Notes under the pieces: generated by a model
Told to the model about the DNA's origin: nothing
The model's database searches: none
What the model saw: the letters and a program-made list of their open reading frames with translations, nothing else
Shown: positions 21,472 through 31,795 of the stretch, piece after piece
Layout of the letters: the number at the start of each line of letters is the position of its first letter
How positions within the stretch are numbered: position 1 is the first letter of the stretch
Position numbers and translations under genes: made by a program
Assembly: GCF_000716545.1 (NCBI RefSeq)
Contig: NZ_JNWZ01000030.1
Location: 28,537-92,536, forward strand
Origin: Kitasatospora phosalacinea
Lineage (GTDB): Bacteria > Actinomycetota > Actinomycetes > Streptomycetales > Streptomycetaceae
Reading direction: 5' to 3'
Length of the DNA stretch: 64,000 nucleotides

Positions 21472-21485
21472 CGCTCACAGCGAAC
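21472..21485. promoter_or_regulatory. ClgR operator before clpP1
   Basis: CGC-TCACA-GCGAAC, which on the minus strand reads GTTCGC-N5-GCG, the published ClgR motif of streptomycetes exactly. ClgR is the transcriptional activator of clpP1P2 and clpC. It ends 12 bp before the GGGATT -35-like element, the right place for an activator. Confidence 0.75.
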
Positions 21486-21497
21486 AGTTCTGCGTGG

Positions 21498-21524
21498 GGG
21501 ATTCAGCGGCGGGGCCTGCGCGTT
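21498..21524 (+). promoter_or_regulatory. SigR-like promoter of clpP1
   Basis: GGGATT (21498-21503), 18-bp spacer, GTT (21522-21524) fits the thiol-stress sigma factor consensus GGGAAT-N18-GTT with one mismatch. SigR is known to induce proteolysis genes in Streptomyces coelicolor. TAGGGT at 21524-21529 could alternatively be a housekeeping -10. Confidence 0.5.
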
Positions 21525-21574
21525 AGGGTCGGTGGACAGCGACACACACGCAGATCGACTGAGCAGGTGGCTAA

Positions 21575-22225
21575 GTGACGTTCCCGCAGATGCAGATGCC
21601 TGGCCCGATGGCACCGCACGCCGCCGGCGGCGACGTGGGTGGCGGCCTGGGCGACCAGGTCTACAACCGGCTGCTCAACGAGCGCATCATCTTCCTCGGC
21701 CAGCAGGTCGACGACGACATCGCCAACAAGATCACCGCCCAGCTGCTGCTGCTCGCGGCGGACCCCGAGAAGGACATCTACCTCTACATCAACTCCCCGG
21801 GTGGATCCATCTCGGCCGGCATGGCGATCTACGACACCATGCAGTACATCAAGAACGACGTGGTCACCATCGCGATGGGCATGGCGGCGTCGATGGGCCA
21901 GTTCCTGCTGACCGCGGGCGCCAAGGGCAAGCGCTTCTCGCTGCCGAACGCCAACATCCTGATGCACCAGCCCTCCGCGGGCCTCGGCGGCTCCGCCACC
22001 GACATCCGGATCCAGGCCGAGCAGCTGCTGCGCACCAAGAAGCGGATGTCGGAGCTCATCGCCTTCCACAGCGGCCAGTCCTTCGACCAGATCACCGCGG
22101 ACTCCGACCGCGACCGCTGGTTCACCCCGGAGGAGGCCAAGGCGTACGGCCTGATCGACGAGATCATGCACAGCGCCGCGGACGTCCCGGGCGGCGGCGG
22201 CACCGGCGCCGGCCTGGCCGGCTGA
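21575..22225 (+). CDS. clpP1: ATP-dependent Clp protease proteolytic subunit ClpP1
   Basis: 216 residues from GTG 21575. Catalytic serine in [11 protein letters not shown], histidine in ILMHQPSAG, and aspartate in the region [30 protein letters not shown] is the usual start of the mature protein, so the first ~30 residues are a propeptide or flexible extension. ClpP1 and ClpP2 form a mixed barrel peptidase loaded by ClpX or ClpC. The gene is 44 bp from clpP2, so the two are one operon. ClgR and SigR-like sites precede it. Confidence 0.97.
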   Translation: MTFPQMQMPGPMAPHAAGGDVGGGLGDQVYNRLLNERIIFLGQQVDDDIANKITAQLLLLAADPEKDIYLYINSPGGSISAGMAIYDTMQYIKNDVVTIAMGMAASMGQFLLTAGAKGKRFSLPNANILMHQPSAGLGGSATDIRIQAEQLLRTKKRMSELIAFHSGQSFDQITADSDRDRWFTPEEAKAYGLIDEIMHSAADVPGGGGTGAGLAG

Positions 22226-22269
22226 CCGGCATCGCATCCCTGACCGCACGCTTCGGAGGACCAGAAACC

Positions 22270-22932
22270 ATGAACATCCCCAGCCTGTCGGGCGCCAAGG
22301 CCCGCCTGGAGGACATGCGCGCCGAGGGCCGCTACATCGTCCCGCGCTTCGTCGAGCGCACCTCGCAGGGCATCCGCGAGTACGACCCGTACGCCAAGCT
22401 GTTCGAGGAGCGCATCATCTTCCTCGGCTCGCAGGTGGACGACGTCTCGGCGAACGACATCATGGCGCAGCTGATCTGCCTGGAGTCGATGGACCCGGAC
22501 CGGGACATCTCGCTCTACATCAACTCGCCCGGCGGCTCGTTCACCGCGCTGACCGCGATCTACGACACCATGCAGTTCGTGAAGCCGGACATCCAGACGG
22601 TCTGCATGGGCCAGGCCGCCTCGGCCGCCGCGGTCATCCTGGCCGCCGGCACCCCCGGCAAGCGCCTCGCGCTGCCGAACGCCCGGGTGCTGATCCACCA
22701 GCCGTACACCGAGACCGGCCGCGGCCAGGTGTCCGACCTGGAGATCCAGGCCAGGGAGATCTTCCGGATGCGCGAACAGCTGGAGACCATGCTGGCCAAG
22801 CACTCCAGCAAGGACGTCGAGCGGGTCCGCGAGGACATCGAGCGCGACAAGATCCTCACCGCCGAGGAGTCGCTGGAGTACGGGCTGATCGACCAGATCG
22901 TCTCGACCCGGAAGAACTCGTACACCGACTGA
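22270..22932 (+). CDS. clpP2: ATP-dependent Clp protease proteolytic subunit ClpP2
   Basis: 220 residues. Serine in [16 protein letters not shown], histidine in [37 protein letters not shown] near residue 45. The longer N-terminus ([20 protein letters not shown]) is typical of actinobacterial ClpP2 and is likely processed. Paralogous to ClpP1 just upstream. GGAGGACC precedes the ATG. Confidence 0.97.
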   Translation: MNIPSLSGAKARLEDMRAEGRYIVPRFVERTSQGIREYDPYAKLFEERIIFLGSQVDDVSANDIMAQLICLESMDPDRDISLYINSPGGSFTALTAIYDTMQFVKPDIQTVCMGQAASAAAVILAAGTPGKRLALPNARVLIHQPYTETGRGQVSDLEIQAREIFRMREQLETMLAKHSSKDVERVREDIERDKILTAEESLEYGLIDQIVSTRKNSYTD

Positions 22933-22940
22933 CCCTCCTG

Positions 22941-22981
22941 CCCCGGGGCGGTGCGTACGTGACGTACGCCCCGCCCCGGGG
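22941..22981 (+). terminator. Terminator after clpP2
   Basis: 19-bp arms (22941-22959 with 22963-22981) with one mismatch and a three-base loop. It separates clpP2 from clpX. Confidence 0.78.
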
Positions 22982-23212
22982 CGTTCCGGTCCGGGCGTCC
23001 GTCCCGCACAATGGGCAGTCGGGTCCATGCGCCCGCGACGGCATCTGTTCGGTATCAATTCGCCCAGGGCGTAGGGCAGAGCGGTCGAAGTCGGCGGAAA
23101 CAGCGGCTAGGCAGAGTACCGTCGGATACCAGACCGACCGCCGACGGCGCAGCCGGTCTCACAGCACCAGGCCCCGACCCCCGCGGGGCCCCTGGCGAAG
23201 GGGAAGCACCTC

Positions 23213-24499
<1,287 letters not shown>

Positions 24500-24527
24500 G
24501 CCGCACCGCCGCACGACGACACGGGAA

Positions 24528-24558
24528 GGGCCCCGCACCGGTGACCGGTGCGGGGCCC
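24528..24558. terminator. Terminator between convergent clpX and 24603 gene
   Basis: Perfect 14-bp stem GGGCCCCGCACCGG / CCGGTGCGGGGCCC with a TGA loop. Confidence 0.82.
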
Positions 24559-24602
24559 TCCTCCGTTGCCCGCCCGTCGGCGGACCGCCGTGCGGCGGAG
24601 GC

Positions 24603-25427
24603 CTACTTGACGACCTCGGTGGCCTGGCGCAGCTCGCGGGCGTCGGCGGCGATCTTGCCCAGGTCGACCTCGTCCGAGGACCGCTCCATCACGAGCATCA
24701 GGGCGGAGTTGTCGGCCCAGATGCAGAAGTTGGCGGACAGGCCCTCGTCGTCCTTGCCGGTGGCGCAGTCCATCTTGCCGCCGAGCGGGCCCGGGTCCAT
24801 CGACTTGCGCGGGCCGGAGCCCGGCATGTCCTTGAACTCGGCGTCCATCTGGGCCTTCGGGTCGGAGATCTTGCCGTAGTAGGCGCCGACCCTGATCTCG
24901 AGCTCGTCCGAGGTGTAGATGGCGGCGACCGCGCCGTCCGGCGCACCGCCGCTGGTGGAGGCGTCCTGCTTGATCCCGGCGGCCAGCGCCTGGGCCTGGG
25001 TCGCGTTCTCCGAGCTGTCCATGTCGTGGAAGGTCCCGGGCAAGTCGTTCAGCTTGTACTTGCCGGTCTTCGAGACGGTGTCGTAGGCGAAGTAGCCGAC
25101 CACGCCGACGCCGCCGAGGATCAGGACGGACACGATCGACAGCGTGATCCACAGGCCCTTGCGGGACTTCCGCGGCGGAGCCGGGTAGCCGGGCGGGTAG
25201 CCGGGCACGCCGGCGGGGTAGCCCTGGGGCGGCACCGCGGCGCCGCCCCAGGGCTGCTGGGGCTGCTGCTGCGGGTACCCGTACCCAGGCTGGGGGGCGC
25301 CCTGCTGCGGGTAGCCGTATCCGGGCTGCGGCGGGGCGGCCGGGGCGCCCTGCGGGGGTATCGGGGCGCCGGGGGCCGGCGGCGGCCCGAAACCGGGCTG
25401 CGGCGGGCCGAACTGGTTGTCGGACAC
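24603..25427 (-). CDS. Proline-rich single-pass membrane protein, paralog 2
   Basis: 274 residues from the GTG at 25427, chosen because GGAG lies eight bases before it; the in-frame GTG at 25445 has none. The N-terminal ~85 residues are a P/Q/G/Y-rich cytoplasmic region with repeats such as QPGYGYPQQ. One membrane helix (~90-113, [20 protein letters not shown]) follows, then an extracellular domain with two cysteines ([15 protein letters not shown]) that could form a disulfide. It is a paralog of the protein at 25465: both have GKYKL just after the helix and end in LR-x-A-(S/T)-x-V-x-K. Function unknown. Confidence 0.78.
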   Translation of the reverse strand: MSDNQFGPPQPGFGPPPAPGAPIPPQGAPAAPPQPGYGYPQQGAPQPGYGYPQQQPQQPWGGAAVPPQGYPAGVPGYPPGYPAPPRKSRKGLWITLSIVSVLILGGVGVVGYFAYDTVSKTGKYKLNDLPGTFHDMDSSENATQAQALAAGIKQDASTSGGAPDGAVAAIYTSDELEIRVGAYYGKISDPKAQMDAEFKDMPGSGPRKSMDPGPLGGKMDCATGKDDEGLSANFCIWADNSALMLVMERSSDEVDLGKIAADARELRQATEVVK

Positions 25428-25464
25428 GGCTGGGGCTCCGTTCACATGGAGGTTGTGCGGGGGG

Positions 25465-26385
25465 CTACTTGGCGACGGTCGAGGCGTCCCGGAGTTGGCG
25501 GGCCAGCGTGACCATCTCGTCCAGCGTCATCGCCTTGGCGGTCTTGTCGAGGTTGACCGCGGTGACCGAGCCGAGCGTGGAGTGCGACGCGAACACGCAG
25601 GCCGGCTGCTCCCGCCCGGTGCTGGCCGAGGCGGCCACGGCGCAGTACAGCCGGCTGCCCGGGTCCTTCGGGTCCTTGGCGTCGAAGCTCTTGAACGGCA
25701 CCTTCCAGGTGACCTTCTTGCTGTCCGAGGTGGCCTCGGAGTTGCTCTCGTCGATGCTCTGCTCGGCCCGGGCGGTCAGCGCCTTGGCGGCCTTGTCGGG
25801 GTCGTCGACGCTGCCCCAGGTGCCGTTGATGTTGACCAGTTGGGAGGTGTTCTTCGAGTAGGTCACGCTGATCGAGGCCTCGAAGGTGCCGACCGCCTCC
25901 AGGCCGTCCAGGCCGTCGGCCTCCTCGGTGCCCTTCTTGGTGTAGCCGGCGACGCCCCCGGTCTCCGCCAGCTTGTACTTGCCCTTGGTGCCGGCGCCCT
26001 TGGACGGGTCGGCGCTGTCGCCGCCCTTCAGGCCCCACCAGAGGCCGCCGCCGATCGCGGCCAGCACCACGACGACGATCAGGAGGACGAGCCCGCCCCT
26101 GCGCTTGGACGGCGCGGGCGGCGGCGGGTAGCCGCCGTAACCCTGCTGCGGGGGCACGCCGTACTGCTGCGGCGGCTGCTGTCCGTAACCGGGCTGGCCG
26201 TAACCGGGCTGTCCGTAACCGGGCTGCGGCGGGGCCTGCTGGGGGTAGCCGTACCCGGGCTGCTGCTGCGGCGCGCCGTACGCGGGCGGCTGCTGTCCGT
26301 AGCCGGGCTGCGGCGGCGGCGCGCCGTACGGCTGCTGCGGCTGCCCCTGCGGGTACTGCTGCGGTCCCTGCCCCTGGCCGTACAT
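25465..26385 (-). CDS. Proline-rich single-pass membrane protein, paralog 1
   Basis: 306 residues. Same plan as the next gene: a ~95-residue P/Q/G/Y-rich region (repeats of GYGQP and GYGYPQQ), one membrane helix ([20 protein letters not shown]), the GKYKL element, then an extracellular domain with a cysteine pair ([15 protein letters not shown]) and a C-terminus [13 protein letters not shown]. It is upstream of its paralog with only 37 bp between them, so they form an operon from tandem duplication. Divergent from valS. Function unknown; a cell-surface sensor or scaffold is only a guess. Confidence 0.78.
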   Translation of the reverse strand: MYGQGQGPQQYPQGQPQQPYGAPPPQPGYGQQPPAYGAPQQQPGYGYPQQAPPQPGYGQPGYGQPGYGQQPPQQYGVPPQQGYGGYPPPPAPSKRRGGLVLLIVVVVLAAIGGGLWWGLKGGDSADPSKGAGTKGKYKLAETGGVAGYTKKGTEEADGLDGLEAVGTFEASISVTYSKNTSQLVNINGTWGSVDDPDKAAKALTARAEQSIDESNSEATSDSKKVTWKVPFKSFDAKDPKDPGSRLYCAVAASASTGREQPACVFASHSTLGSVTAVNLDKTAKAMTLDEMVTLARQLRDASTVAK

Positions 26386-26531
26386 CCGTCGTCAGTCTCC
26401 CCCGCCGCACCGGTGTCGCGCGGCCCCGTGGTCGTCAAGTGGCCTACCATGCGGCACGCTACCGTACGGCCCCCCCGGTGCGCCCGAGTGGTCCGGGCAC
26501 AATCGGTTCGTAACCGCGGTCCGGCCTTCCG

Positions 26532-26537
26532 TAAACT
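26532..26537 (+). promoter_or_regulatory. Candidate -10 box of leaderless valS mRNA
   Basis: TAAACT ends seven bases before the GTG of valS, so transcription should start at or next to the start codon. No T-box leader is present. Confidence 0.5.
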
Positions 26538-26544
26538 GTGTGTC

Positions 26545-29184
26545 GTGACCGACACGACGAACCAGCGCCCCGCGAGCTCGCACCCCGGGGCCGACGCAGC
26601 CACCCTCCCGACGACCTACGCCCCGGCCGAGGTAGAGGGCGAGCTGTACGAGCGCTGGGTGGAGCGCGGTTACTTCACGGCCGACGCGAAGAGCGAGAAG
26701 CCGGCGTACACCATCGTCATCCCGCCACCGAACGTCACCGGCGCGCTGCACCTGGGCCACGCCTTCCAGCACACGCTGATGGACGCGCTGACCCGCCGCA
26801 AGCGGATGCTCGGCTTCGAGGCGCTGTGGCTCCCGGGCATGGACCACGCGGGCATCGCCACCCAGAACAAGGTGGAGCAGCAGCTCGCCGAGGCCGGCCT
26901 GTCCCGGCACGACCTGGGCCGGGAGGCCTTCGTCGACAAGGTCTGGGAGTGGAAGGAGAACTACGGCGGGCGGATCCTCGGCCAGATGCGCCGCCTCGGT
27001 GACGGCGTTGACTGGTCGCGCGAGCGCTTCACCATGGACGAGGGCCTCTCCCAGGCCGTCCAGACCATCTTCAAGAAGCTCTTCGACGACGGCCTGATCT
27101 ACCGCGCCGAGCGCATCATCAACTGGTGCCCGCGCTGCCTGACCGCGCTGTCCGACATCGAGGTCGAGCACGAGGACGTCCCCGGCGAGCTGGTCTCGAT
27201 CCGCTACGGCGACGGCGACGACTCGATCGTGGTCGCCACCACCCGGGCCGAGACCCTGCTGGGCGACACCGCGATCGCCGTCCACCCGTCCGACGAGCGC
27301 TACGCGCACCTGGTCGGCCGGACCGTCAAGCTGCCGCTGACGGACCGTGAGATCCCGGTCGTCGCCGACGAGCACGTCGACCCGGAGTTCGGCACCGGCG
27401 CCGTCAAGGTGACGCCCGCGCACGACCCGAACGACTTCGCCATCGGCCAGCGCCACAACCTGCCGAACCTGACGGTGATGGACGAGCGCGGCACCATCAC
27501 GGTGCACGGCCCGTTCCTCGGCCTGGACCGGCACGACGCGCGCGCCGCGGTGGTCGGCGCACTGCGCGAGCAGGGGCGCATCGTCGCCGAGAAGCGCCCC
27601 TACGAGCACGCGGTCGGCCACTGCTCGCGCTGCCACACCGTGGTCGAGCCCCGGCTGTCGCTGCAGTGGTGGGTCAAGGTCGAGCCGCTGGCGAAGGCCG
27701 CGGGCGACGCGGTCCGCGACGGCCGGGTCGAGATCCACCCGAAGGAGCTGGAGCGCCGCTACTTCGACTGGGTCGACAACATGTACGACTGGTGCATCTC
27801 GCGCCAGCTCTGGTGGGGCCACCGGATCCCGGTCTGGTACGGCCCGGACGGCGAGGTCGTCTGCGTCGGCCCGAACGAGCAGCCCCCCGCCGGCGAGGGC
27901 TGGGTCCAGGACCCGGACGTGCTGGACACCTGGTTCTCCTCCGGCCTGTGGCCGTTCTCCACCCTCGGCTGGCCGGAGAAGACGGCCGACCTGGAGAAGT
28001 TCTACCCGACCGACGTGCTGCTGACCGGCCACGACATCATCTTCTTCTGGGTCGCCCGGATGATGATGTTCGGCCTGTACGCGATGGACGGCGAGATCCC
28101 GTTCAAGACCATCGCGCTGACCGGCCTGGTCCGCGACGAGTTCGGCAAGAAGATGTCGAAGTCCTCCGGCACCGCCGTCGACCCGCTGGACTGGATGGAC
28201 GCCTACGGTGCCGACGCGGTCCGCTTCACGCTGGCCCGCGGCGCCAACCCCGGCGCCGACGTGCCGATCGGCGAGGACTGGGTCAAGGGCTCGCGGAACT
28301 TCTGCAACAAGATCTGGAACGCCACCCGCTTCGCCCTGATGAACGGCGCCACCGTCCAGGGCCCGCTGCCCGCGCCGGAGGAGCTCACCGCCGCGGACCG
28401 CTGGATCCTGTCCCGGCTGAACGCCACGGTCGCCGAAGTCGACGCGCTGTACGAGGACTTCGAGTTCGCCAAGGTCTCCGACGCGCTGTTCCACTTCGCC
28501 TGGGACGAGGTCTTCGACTGGTACGTCGAGCTCTCCAAGACCACGCTGAACAAGGGGGGCGCGCAGGCCGACCACGCCCGCCGCGTCCTCGGCGAGGTGC
28601 TGGACGTGACGCTGCGCCTGCTGCACCCGATCGTCCCGTTCGTCACCGACGCGCTGTGGACGACGCTCACCGGCGCCGAGTCGGTCGTGATCGCCGAGTG
28701 GCCGAAGGACTCCGGCTACCGGGACGCCGACGCCGAGTCGGAGATCGCCCTGCTGCAGCGGGTGGTCACCGAGGTCCGCCGGTTCCGCAACGACCAGAAC
28801 CTGAACGCCACCCAGAAGGTCCCGGCGCGGCTGGAGTTGGCCGGCCACCGGCTGGAGGTGCACGAGGCGGCGATCCGCTCGCTGCTGCGCCTGACGCCGG
28901 CGGAGGAGGGCTTCCACGCCACCGCCTCGCTCCCGGTGGCCGGCACCACCGTCGAACTCGACCTGTCCGGCACCATCGACGTCCCGGCCGAACGCAAGCG
29001 CCTGCAGAAGGACTTGGCGGCGGCCGAGAAGGAGAAGGCGCAGGCCGCCGGCAAGCTCGGCAACGAGGCCTTCCTGGCCAAGGCGCCGGACGAGGTGGTC
29101 GCCAAGATCCGCACCCGGCAGGCGGCCGCCGAGGCCGACATCGCCCGGATCACCGCCCAACTCGCGGCGCTGCCGCAGGGCTGA
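26545..29184 (+). CDS. valS: Valyl-tRNA synthetase
   Basis: 879 residues from GTG 26545, matching the usual length. It charges tRNA-Val. Class I motifs: HIGH as [16 protein letters not shown] near residue 65, KMSKS as [15 protein letters not shown] near 530. The CP1 editing domain lies between them. The anticodon-binding domain and a C-terminal coiled coil ([20 protein letters not shown]) complete it. The frame is open far upstream, but the TAAACT box seven bases before this GTG and the family N-terminus fix the start. Transcribed alone and followed by a strong hairpin. Confidence 0.97.
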   Translation: MTDTTNQRPASSHPGADAATLPTTYAPAEVEGELYERWVERGYFTADAKSEKPAYTIVIPPPNVTGALHLGHAFQHTLMDALTRRKRMLGFEALWLPGMDHAGIATQNKVEQQLAEAGLSRHDLGREAFVDKVWEWKENYGGRILGQMRRLGDGVDWSRERFTMDEGLSQAVQTIFKKLFDDGLIYRAERIINWCPRCLTALSDIEVEHEDVPGELVSIRYGDGDDSIVVATTRAETLLGDTAIAVHPSDERYAHLVGRTVKLPLTDREIPVVADEHVDPEFGTGAVKVTPAHDPNDFAIGQRHNLPNLTVMDERGTITVHGPFLGLDRHDARAAVVGALREQGRIVAEKRPYEHAVGHCSRCHTVVEPRLSLQWWVKVEPLAKAAGDAVRDGRVEIHPKELERRYFDWVDNMYDWCISRQLWWGHRIPVWYGPDGEVVCVGPNEQPPAGEGWVQDPDVLDTWFSSGLWPFSTLGWPEKTADLEKFYPTDVLLTGHDIIFFWVARMMMFGLYAMDGEIPFKTIALTGLVRDEFGKKMSKSSGTAVDPLDWMDAYGADAVRFTLARGANPGADVPIGEDWVKGSRNFCNKIWNATRFALMNGATVQGPLPAPEELTAADRWILSRLNATVAEVDALYEDFEFAKVSDALFHFAWDEVFDWYVELSKTTLNKGGAQADHARRVLGEVLDVTLRLLHPIVPFVTDALWTTLTGAESVVIAEWPKDSGYRDADAESEIALLQRVVTEVRRFRNDQNLNATQKVPARLELAGHRLEVHEAAIRSLLRLTPAEEGFHATASLPVAGTTVELDLSGTIDVPAERKRLQKDLAAAEKEKAQAAGKLGNEAFLAKAPDEVVAKIRTRQAAAEADIARITAQLAALPQG

Positions 29185-29197
29185 CCACGCGTCAGGC

Positions 29198-29229
29198 AGG
29201 GCCGCCGCTCCTCCGGGAGCGGCGGCCCT
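29198..29229 (+). terminator. Terminator after valS
   Basis: Perfect 14-bp stem AGGGCCGCCGCTCC / GGAGCGGCGGCCCT with TCCG loop, followed shortly by TTTT. Confidence 0.85.
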
Positions 29230-29456
29230 GCGCCTTTTCCCGGGTTGTTCCCCGCGATCTGTCAATTCCCTTGCCCGCGAGTCGCGGTACGACCGGAACA
29301 CCCCCTATTCGGCGTCATTACCGGGCAATTGGCGGGCCGCGTCAATTGGAATGCATTGCGTCGCCGATCCCCGCGCGTTCAGCGACCTTTGCACTTCCGG
29401 TGTGTACGGTGGGCGGAAGTTCCCATTCGGGCGGGGCACGAACGGAGGGTGCGCGC

Positions 29457-29987
29457 ATGAGGGCGACCGGGGAGTTGGTCGACGAACTTCCGGACGAACT
29501 TCCGAGGGAAGAAGTGGAGGCGGCCAAGGCCAGGGCGGCGACGCTGCTGCTGGCATTCCGGCACGGGAACCAGGTCGCCTTCGACGCCGAGCTGGACCGG
29601 CTGCTGGCCGAGCACGTGGAGCGCGAGGTGGCCACCCTGCTGGTGTGGATCGCCGCCGAGGCGGTCCGCAAGGCGTACGCCCCCGAGGTCGCCGACCGGG
29701 TGCTGCGCGGCCTCGCCCGGCGCGCCCCGCACGACACCGCCCAGGTGCCGGTGGACGAGGAGGCGGCCGGCGCCGCCCTGCTGCTGGAGGCCGTCGCCGC
29801 GGGCGACGCGGCCGAGGTCCGCGCCCTGGTGGCCGGCACGCCCGACACCACCTACCTGCTCGGCGGCCTGGTGCAGGCGGTGGCGATGATGCTGCCGCTG
29901 CTGCCCGAGGGCGAGGCCGAGGAGATCGCCGCCGAACTGCGCCGCCGGCACGCCGGCCGGCTGCCGATGCCCCGCGGCACCCGCTGA
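29457..29987 (+). CDS. Hypothetical alpha-helical protein
   Basis: 176 residues from ATG 29457, with GGAGGG eight bases upstream. No signal peptide. Acidic start (DELPDELPREEVEAAKARAA), then helical segments rich in A, L, E and R (AFDAELDRLLAEHVEREVAT, VRKAYAPEVADRVLRGLARR), an AALLLEAVAAGDAAEVRALV repeat-like stretch and a hydrophobic GGLVQAVAMMLPLLPEG. It could be a small helical-repeat cytosolic protein. No family recognised. It stands alone between two terminators. Confidence 0.65.
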   Translation: MRATGELVDELPDELPREEVEAAKARAATLLLAFRHGNQVAFDAELDRLLAEHVEREVATLLVWIAAEAVRKAYAPEVADRVLRGLARRAPHDTAQVPVDEEAAGAALLLEAVAAGDAAEVRALVAGTPDTTYLLGGLVQAVAMMLPLLPEGEAEEIAAELRRRHAGRLPMPRGTR

Positions 29988-30000
29988 CGGAACGCCGCCG

Positions 30001-30037
30001 CGCGCCCCGGGGCGGGTGGCTCCCGCCCCGGGACGCG
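30001..30037. terminator. Bidirectional terminator between 29457 gene and chitinase
   Basis: 16-bp arms (30001-30016 with 30022-30037) with one mismatch, between convergent genes. Confidence 0.78.
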
Positions 30038-30049
30038 CGACCGGTCAGG

Positions 30050-31627
30050 TCACGGCATCGCGTGCAGGTGCGAACCGACCGTGTTGGCGATCTGGTTGCC
30101 CGCGGTGGCGTCCCAGTTGGTGGACCAGGTCATCGCGCCGCCGATGGTCGGCCAGGTCCGACTCGGCTTGAACGAACCGCAGTTGGTGCCGGCGGCCAGG
30201 CAGTCCAGCGCGTTGTTCACGACCGACGGGCTGACGTAGCCGCCGCCCGCCGCGCTGGTGGAGGCCGGCACGCCCAGGCCGACCTGGTCGGGCCGCAGGC
30301 CGCCCTGGAGCTGGATGCAGGCCAGCCCGGTGAGGAAGTTCTCGGTGCCCTGCGAGTAGACGCCGCCGTCGCAGCCGAGCATCGCCCCGCTGTTGTAGTA
30401 CTGCATGTTGACGATGGTCAGGATGTCCTTGGTGGCCAGCGCCAGCTTGAAGTACTCGCCGCCGGTGGACTGCATGCCGATGGTCTCCGGCGCCATGGTC
30501 AGCACGAACCCGGAGCCGACCTTGGCGGCCAGGCTGTGCAGCGCCTGCGACATGTAGGTGGCGTTGACGCCGTTCTCCAGGTCGATGTCGATGCCGTCGA
30601 AGCCGTACTGCTGGATCAGGCCGTAGGCCGAGTCGGCGAAGTTGGCCGCGGCCGTGGAGTTGGACACCGAGACGGTGCCGTTCTGTCCGCCGACCGAGAC
30701 GATCACCTTCTTGCCCGCCGCCCGCTTGGCCGCGATGTCGGCCTTGAACTGGGCCTCGGTGTAGCCGCCGAGCTTGGAGGAGAGCGTCGGGTCCAGGGTG
30801 AAGCTGATCCCGCCCTGGGTGCTGGTGGCGTCCGCGAAGGCCACCGCGATGATGTCGTACGCGGCCGGGACGTCGCTGATCCGCTGCGGGGTGGCGCCGT
30901 TGTAGAAGTCCTGCCAGTAGCCGGTCAGCAGGTGCTTGCGGGGCGGCGCGGTCGGGCTGGCCGAGGGCGACGGGGACGCCGGGCCGGTGGTGCCCTCGCT
31001 GACGGTCGGGGTCGGCTTGGGGCTGGTGTTCGACGGCGTCGGGTCGACGATGACCGTGCCGGACGGCGAGGGGCTGGTACCGGTGCCCGGGCCGACCAGC
31101 GAGACCTTGTCCACGGTGAACGGCGCCTGCCCGTACCAGCCGTGGAACCACACCGACACCGAGGTGGTGGACGCGCCGGTGGTGAAGGTGGAGGTCAGGT
31201 TGTTCCAGCCGGAGTCGGAGCTCCACACCGACGGGTCGGTGCCGCCGGTCCCGGTGACGCCCGCGAACACGTAGCTGCCCTGCACGGCGGCGGTCAGGGT
31301 GTACGTCGAGTTGGGCAGCACCGTGACGCTCTGGCTGCAGTTGGCGTAGTCCGTGCCGGCCGGGGAGCCCTGCAGGTCCCACCCGGTGGCGGAGTTGTTC
31401 ACCGCGGTGACGGTGGGGCCGCAGGTCCACGGGCTGAGGTGGTTGCCGGCCGAGAAGTCGCCGTTGGCGAGCACGTTGACGTTGGGCGCGGCGGTGGTGC
31501 CCGCGCTGGCCGTGCCGGAGCCGGCCAGGACCAGGCCGACCAGGCCGGTGCCGGCCGCCAGCAGGCCGGCGAGCAGGGCCCGTCCGGTGCGCGGGCGGTG
31601 GTGCGGTCGTGGCTGTGGTGCACGCAT
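30050..31627 (-). CDS. Secreted modular chitinase, CBM + GH18
   Basis: 525 residues from ATG 31627, preceded by GGAG at the right distance. Signal peptide (LLAGLLAAGTGLVGLVLAG). A beta-sandwich carbohydrate-binding module follows (~42-175, VNVLANGDFSAGNHLSPWTC to FTVDKVSLVG). A P/S/T-rich linker (~178-225) leads to a ChiD-type GH18 domain. Catalytic motif FDGIDIDLENG; VIVSVGGQNG and MQYYNSGAM are further family motifs. It differs from the chitinase at 3889 in domain plan and in the DLE form of the motif, so the two likely play different parts in chitin breakdown. A DasR-like box lies about 80 bp upstream. Confidence 0.94.
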   Translation of the reverse strand: MRAPQPRPHHRPRTGRALLAGLLAAGTGLVGLVLAGSGTASAGTTAAPNVNVLANGDFSAGNHLSPWTCGPTVTAVNNSATGWDLQGSPAGTDYANCSQSVTVLPNSTYTLTAAVQGSYVFAGVTGTGGTDPSVWSSDSGWNNLTSTFTTGASTTSVSVWFHGWYGQAPFTVDKVSLVGPGTGTSPSPSGTVIVDPTPSNTSPKPTPTVSEGTTGPASPSPSASPTAPPRKHLLTGYWQDFYNGATPQRISDVPAAYDIIAVAFADATSTQGGISFTLDPTLSSKLGGYTEAQFKADIAAKRAAGKKVIVSVGGQNGTVSVSNSTAAANFADSAYGLIQQYGFDGIDIDLENGVNATYMSQALHSLAAKVGSGFVLTMAPETIGMQSTGGEYFKLALATKDILTIVNMQYYNSGAMLGCDGGVYSQGTENFLTGLACIQLQGGLRPDQVGLGVPASTSAAGGGYVSPSVVNNALDCLAAGTNCGSFKPSRTWPTIGGAMTWSTNWDATAGNQIANTVGSHLHAMP

Positions 31628-31707
31628 GCCATCTCCATGTGGGGGAGTGTCGATGGGGGTGCGGTGCGGGGAGCGTCGAACGTGGCGCGGGTGGGAGCGA
31701 CTCACAC

Positions 31708-31723
31708 GGTGGAGTAGACCAAT
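31708..31723. promoter_or_regulatory. DasR-type operator before the modular chitinase
   Basis: Minus-strand ATTGGTCTACTCCACC matches ACTGGTCTAGACCAGT at about 11-12 of 16 positions, with the left arm TGGTCTA intact. TTGACA (minus strand, 31734-31729) is just upstream as a possible -35. Confidence 0.5.
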
Positions 31724-31782
31724 TCCGGTGTCAAGGGGGCCCGCGCCCCGGGGCGCCCGTCCGGGCCGGCCGCGCGGAGTCC

Positions 31783-31788
31783 TTAGAC
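31783..31788 (+). promoter_or_regulatory. Candidate -10 box of leaderless folC mRNA
   Basis: TAGACT ends seven bases before the folC GTG; no Shine-Dalgarno is present in between. Confidence 0.5.
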
Positions 31789-31795
31789 TGGCAAG

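Noticed and set aside
26386..26544. T-box riboswitch before valS
   Set aside because: The leader is too short, no T-box core sequence is visible, and the start looks leaderless.
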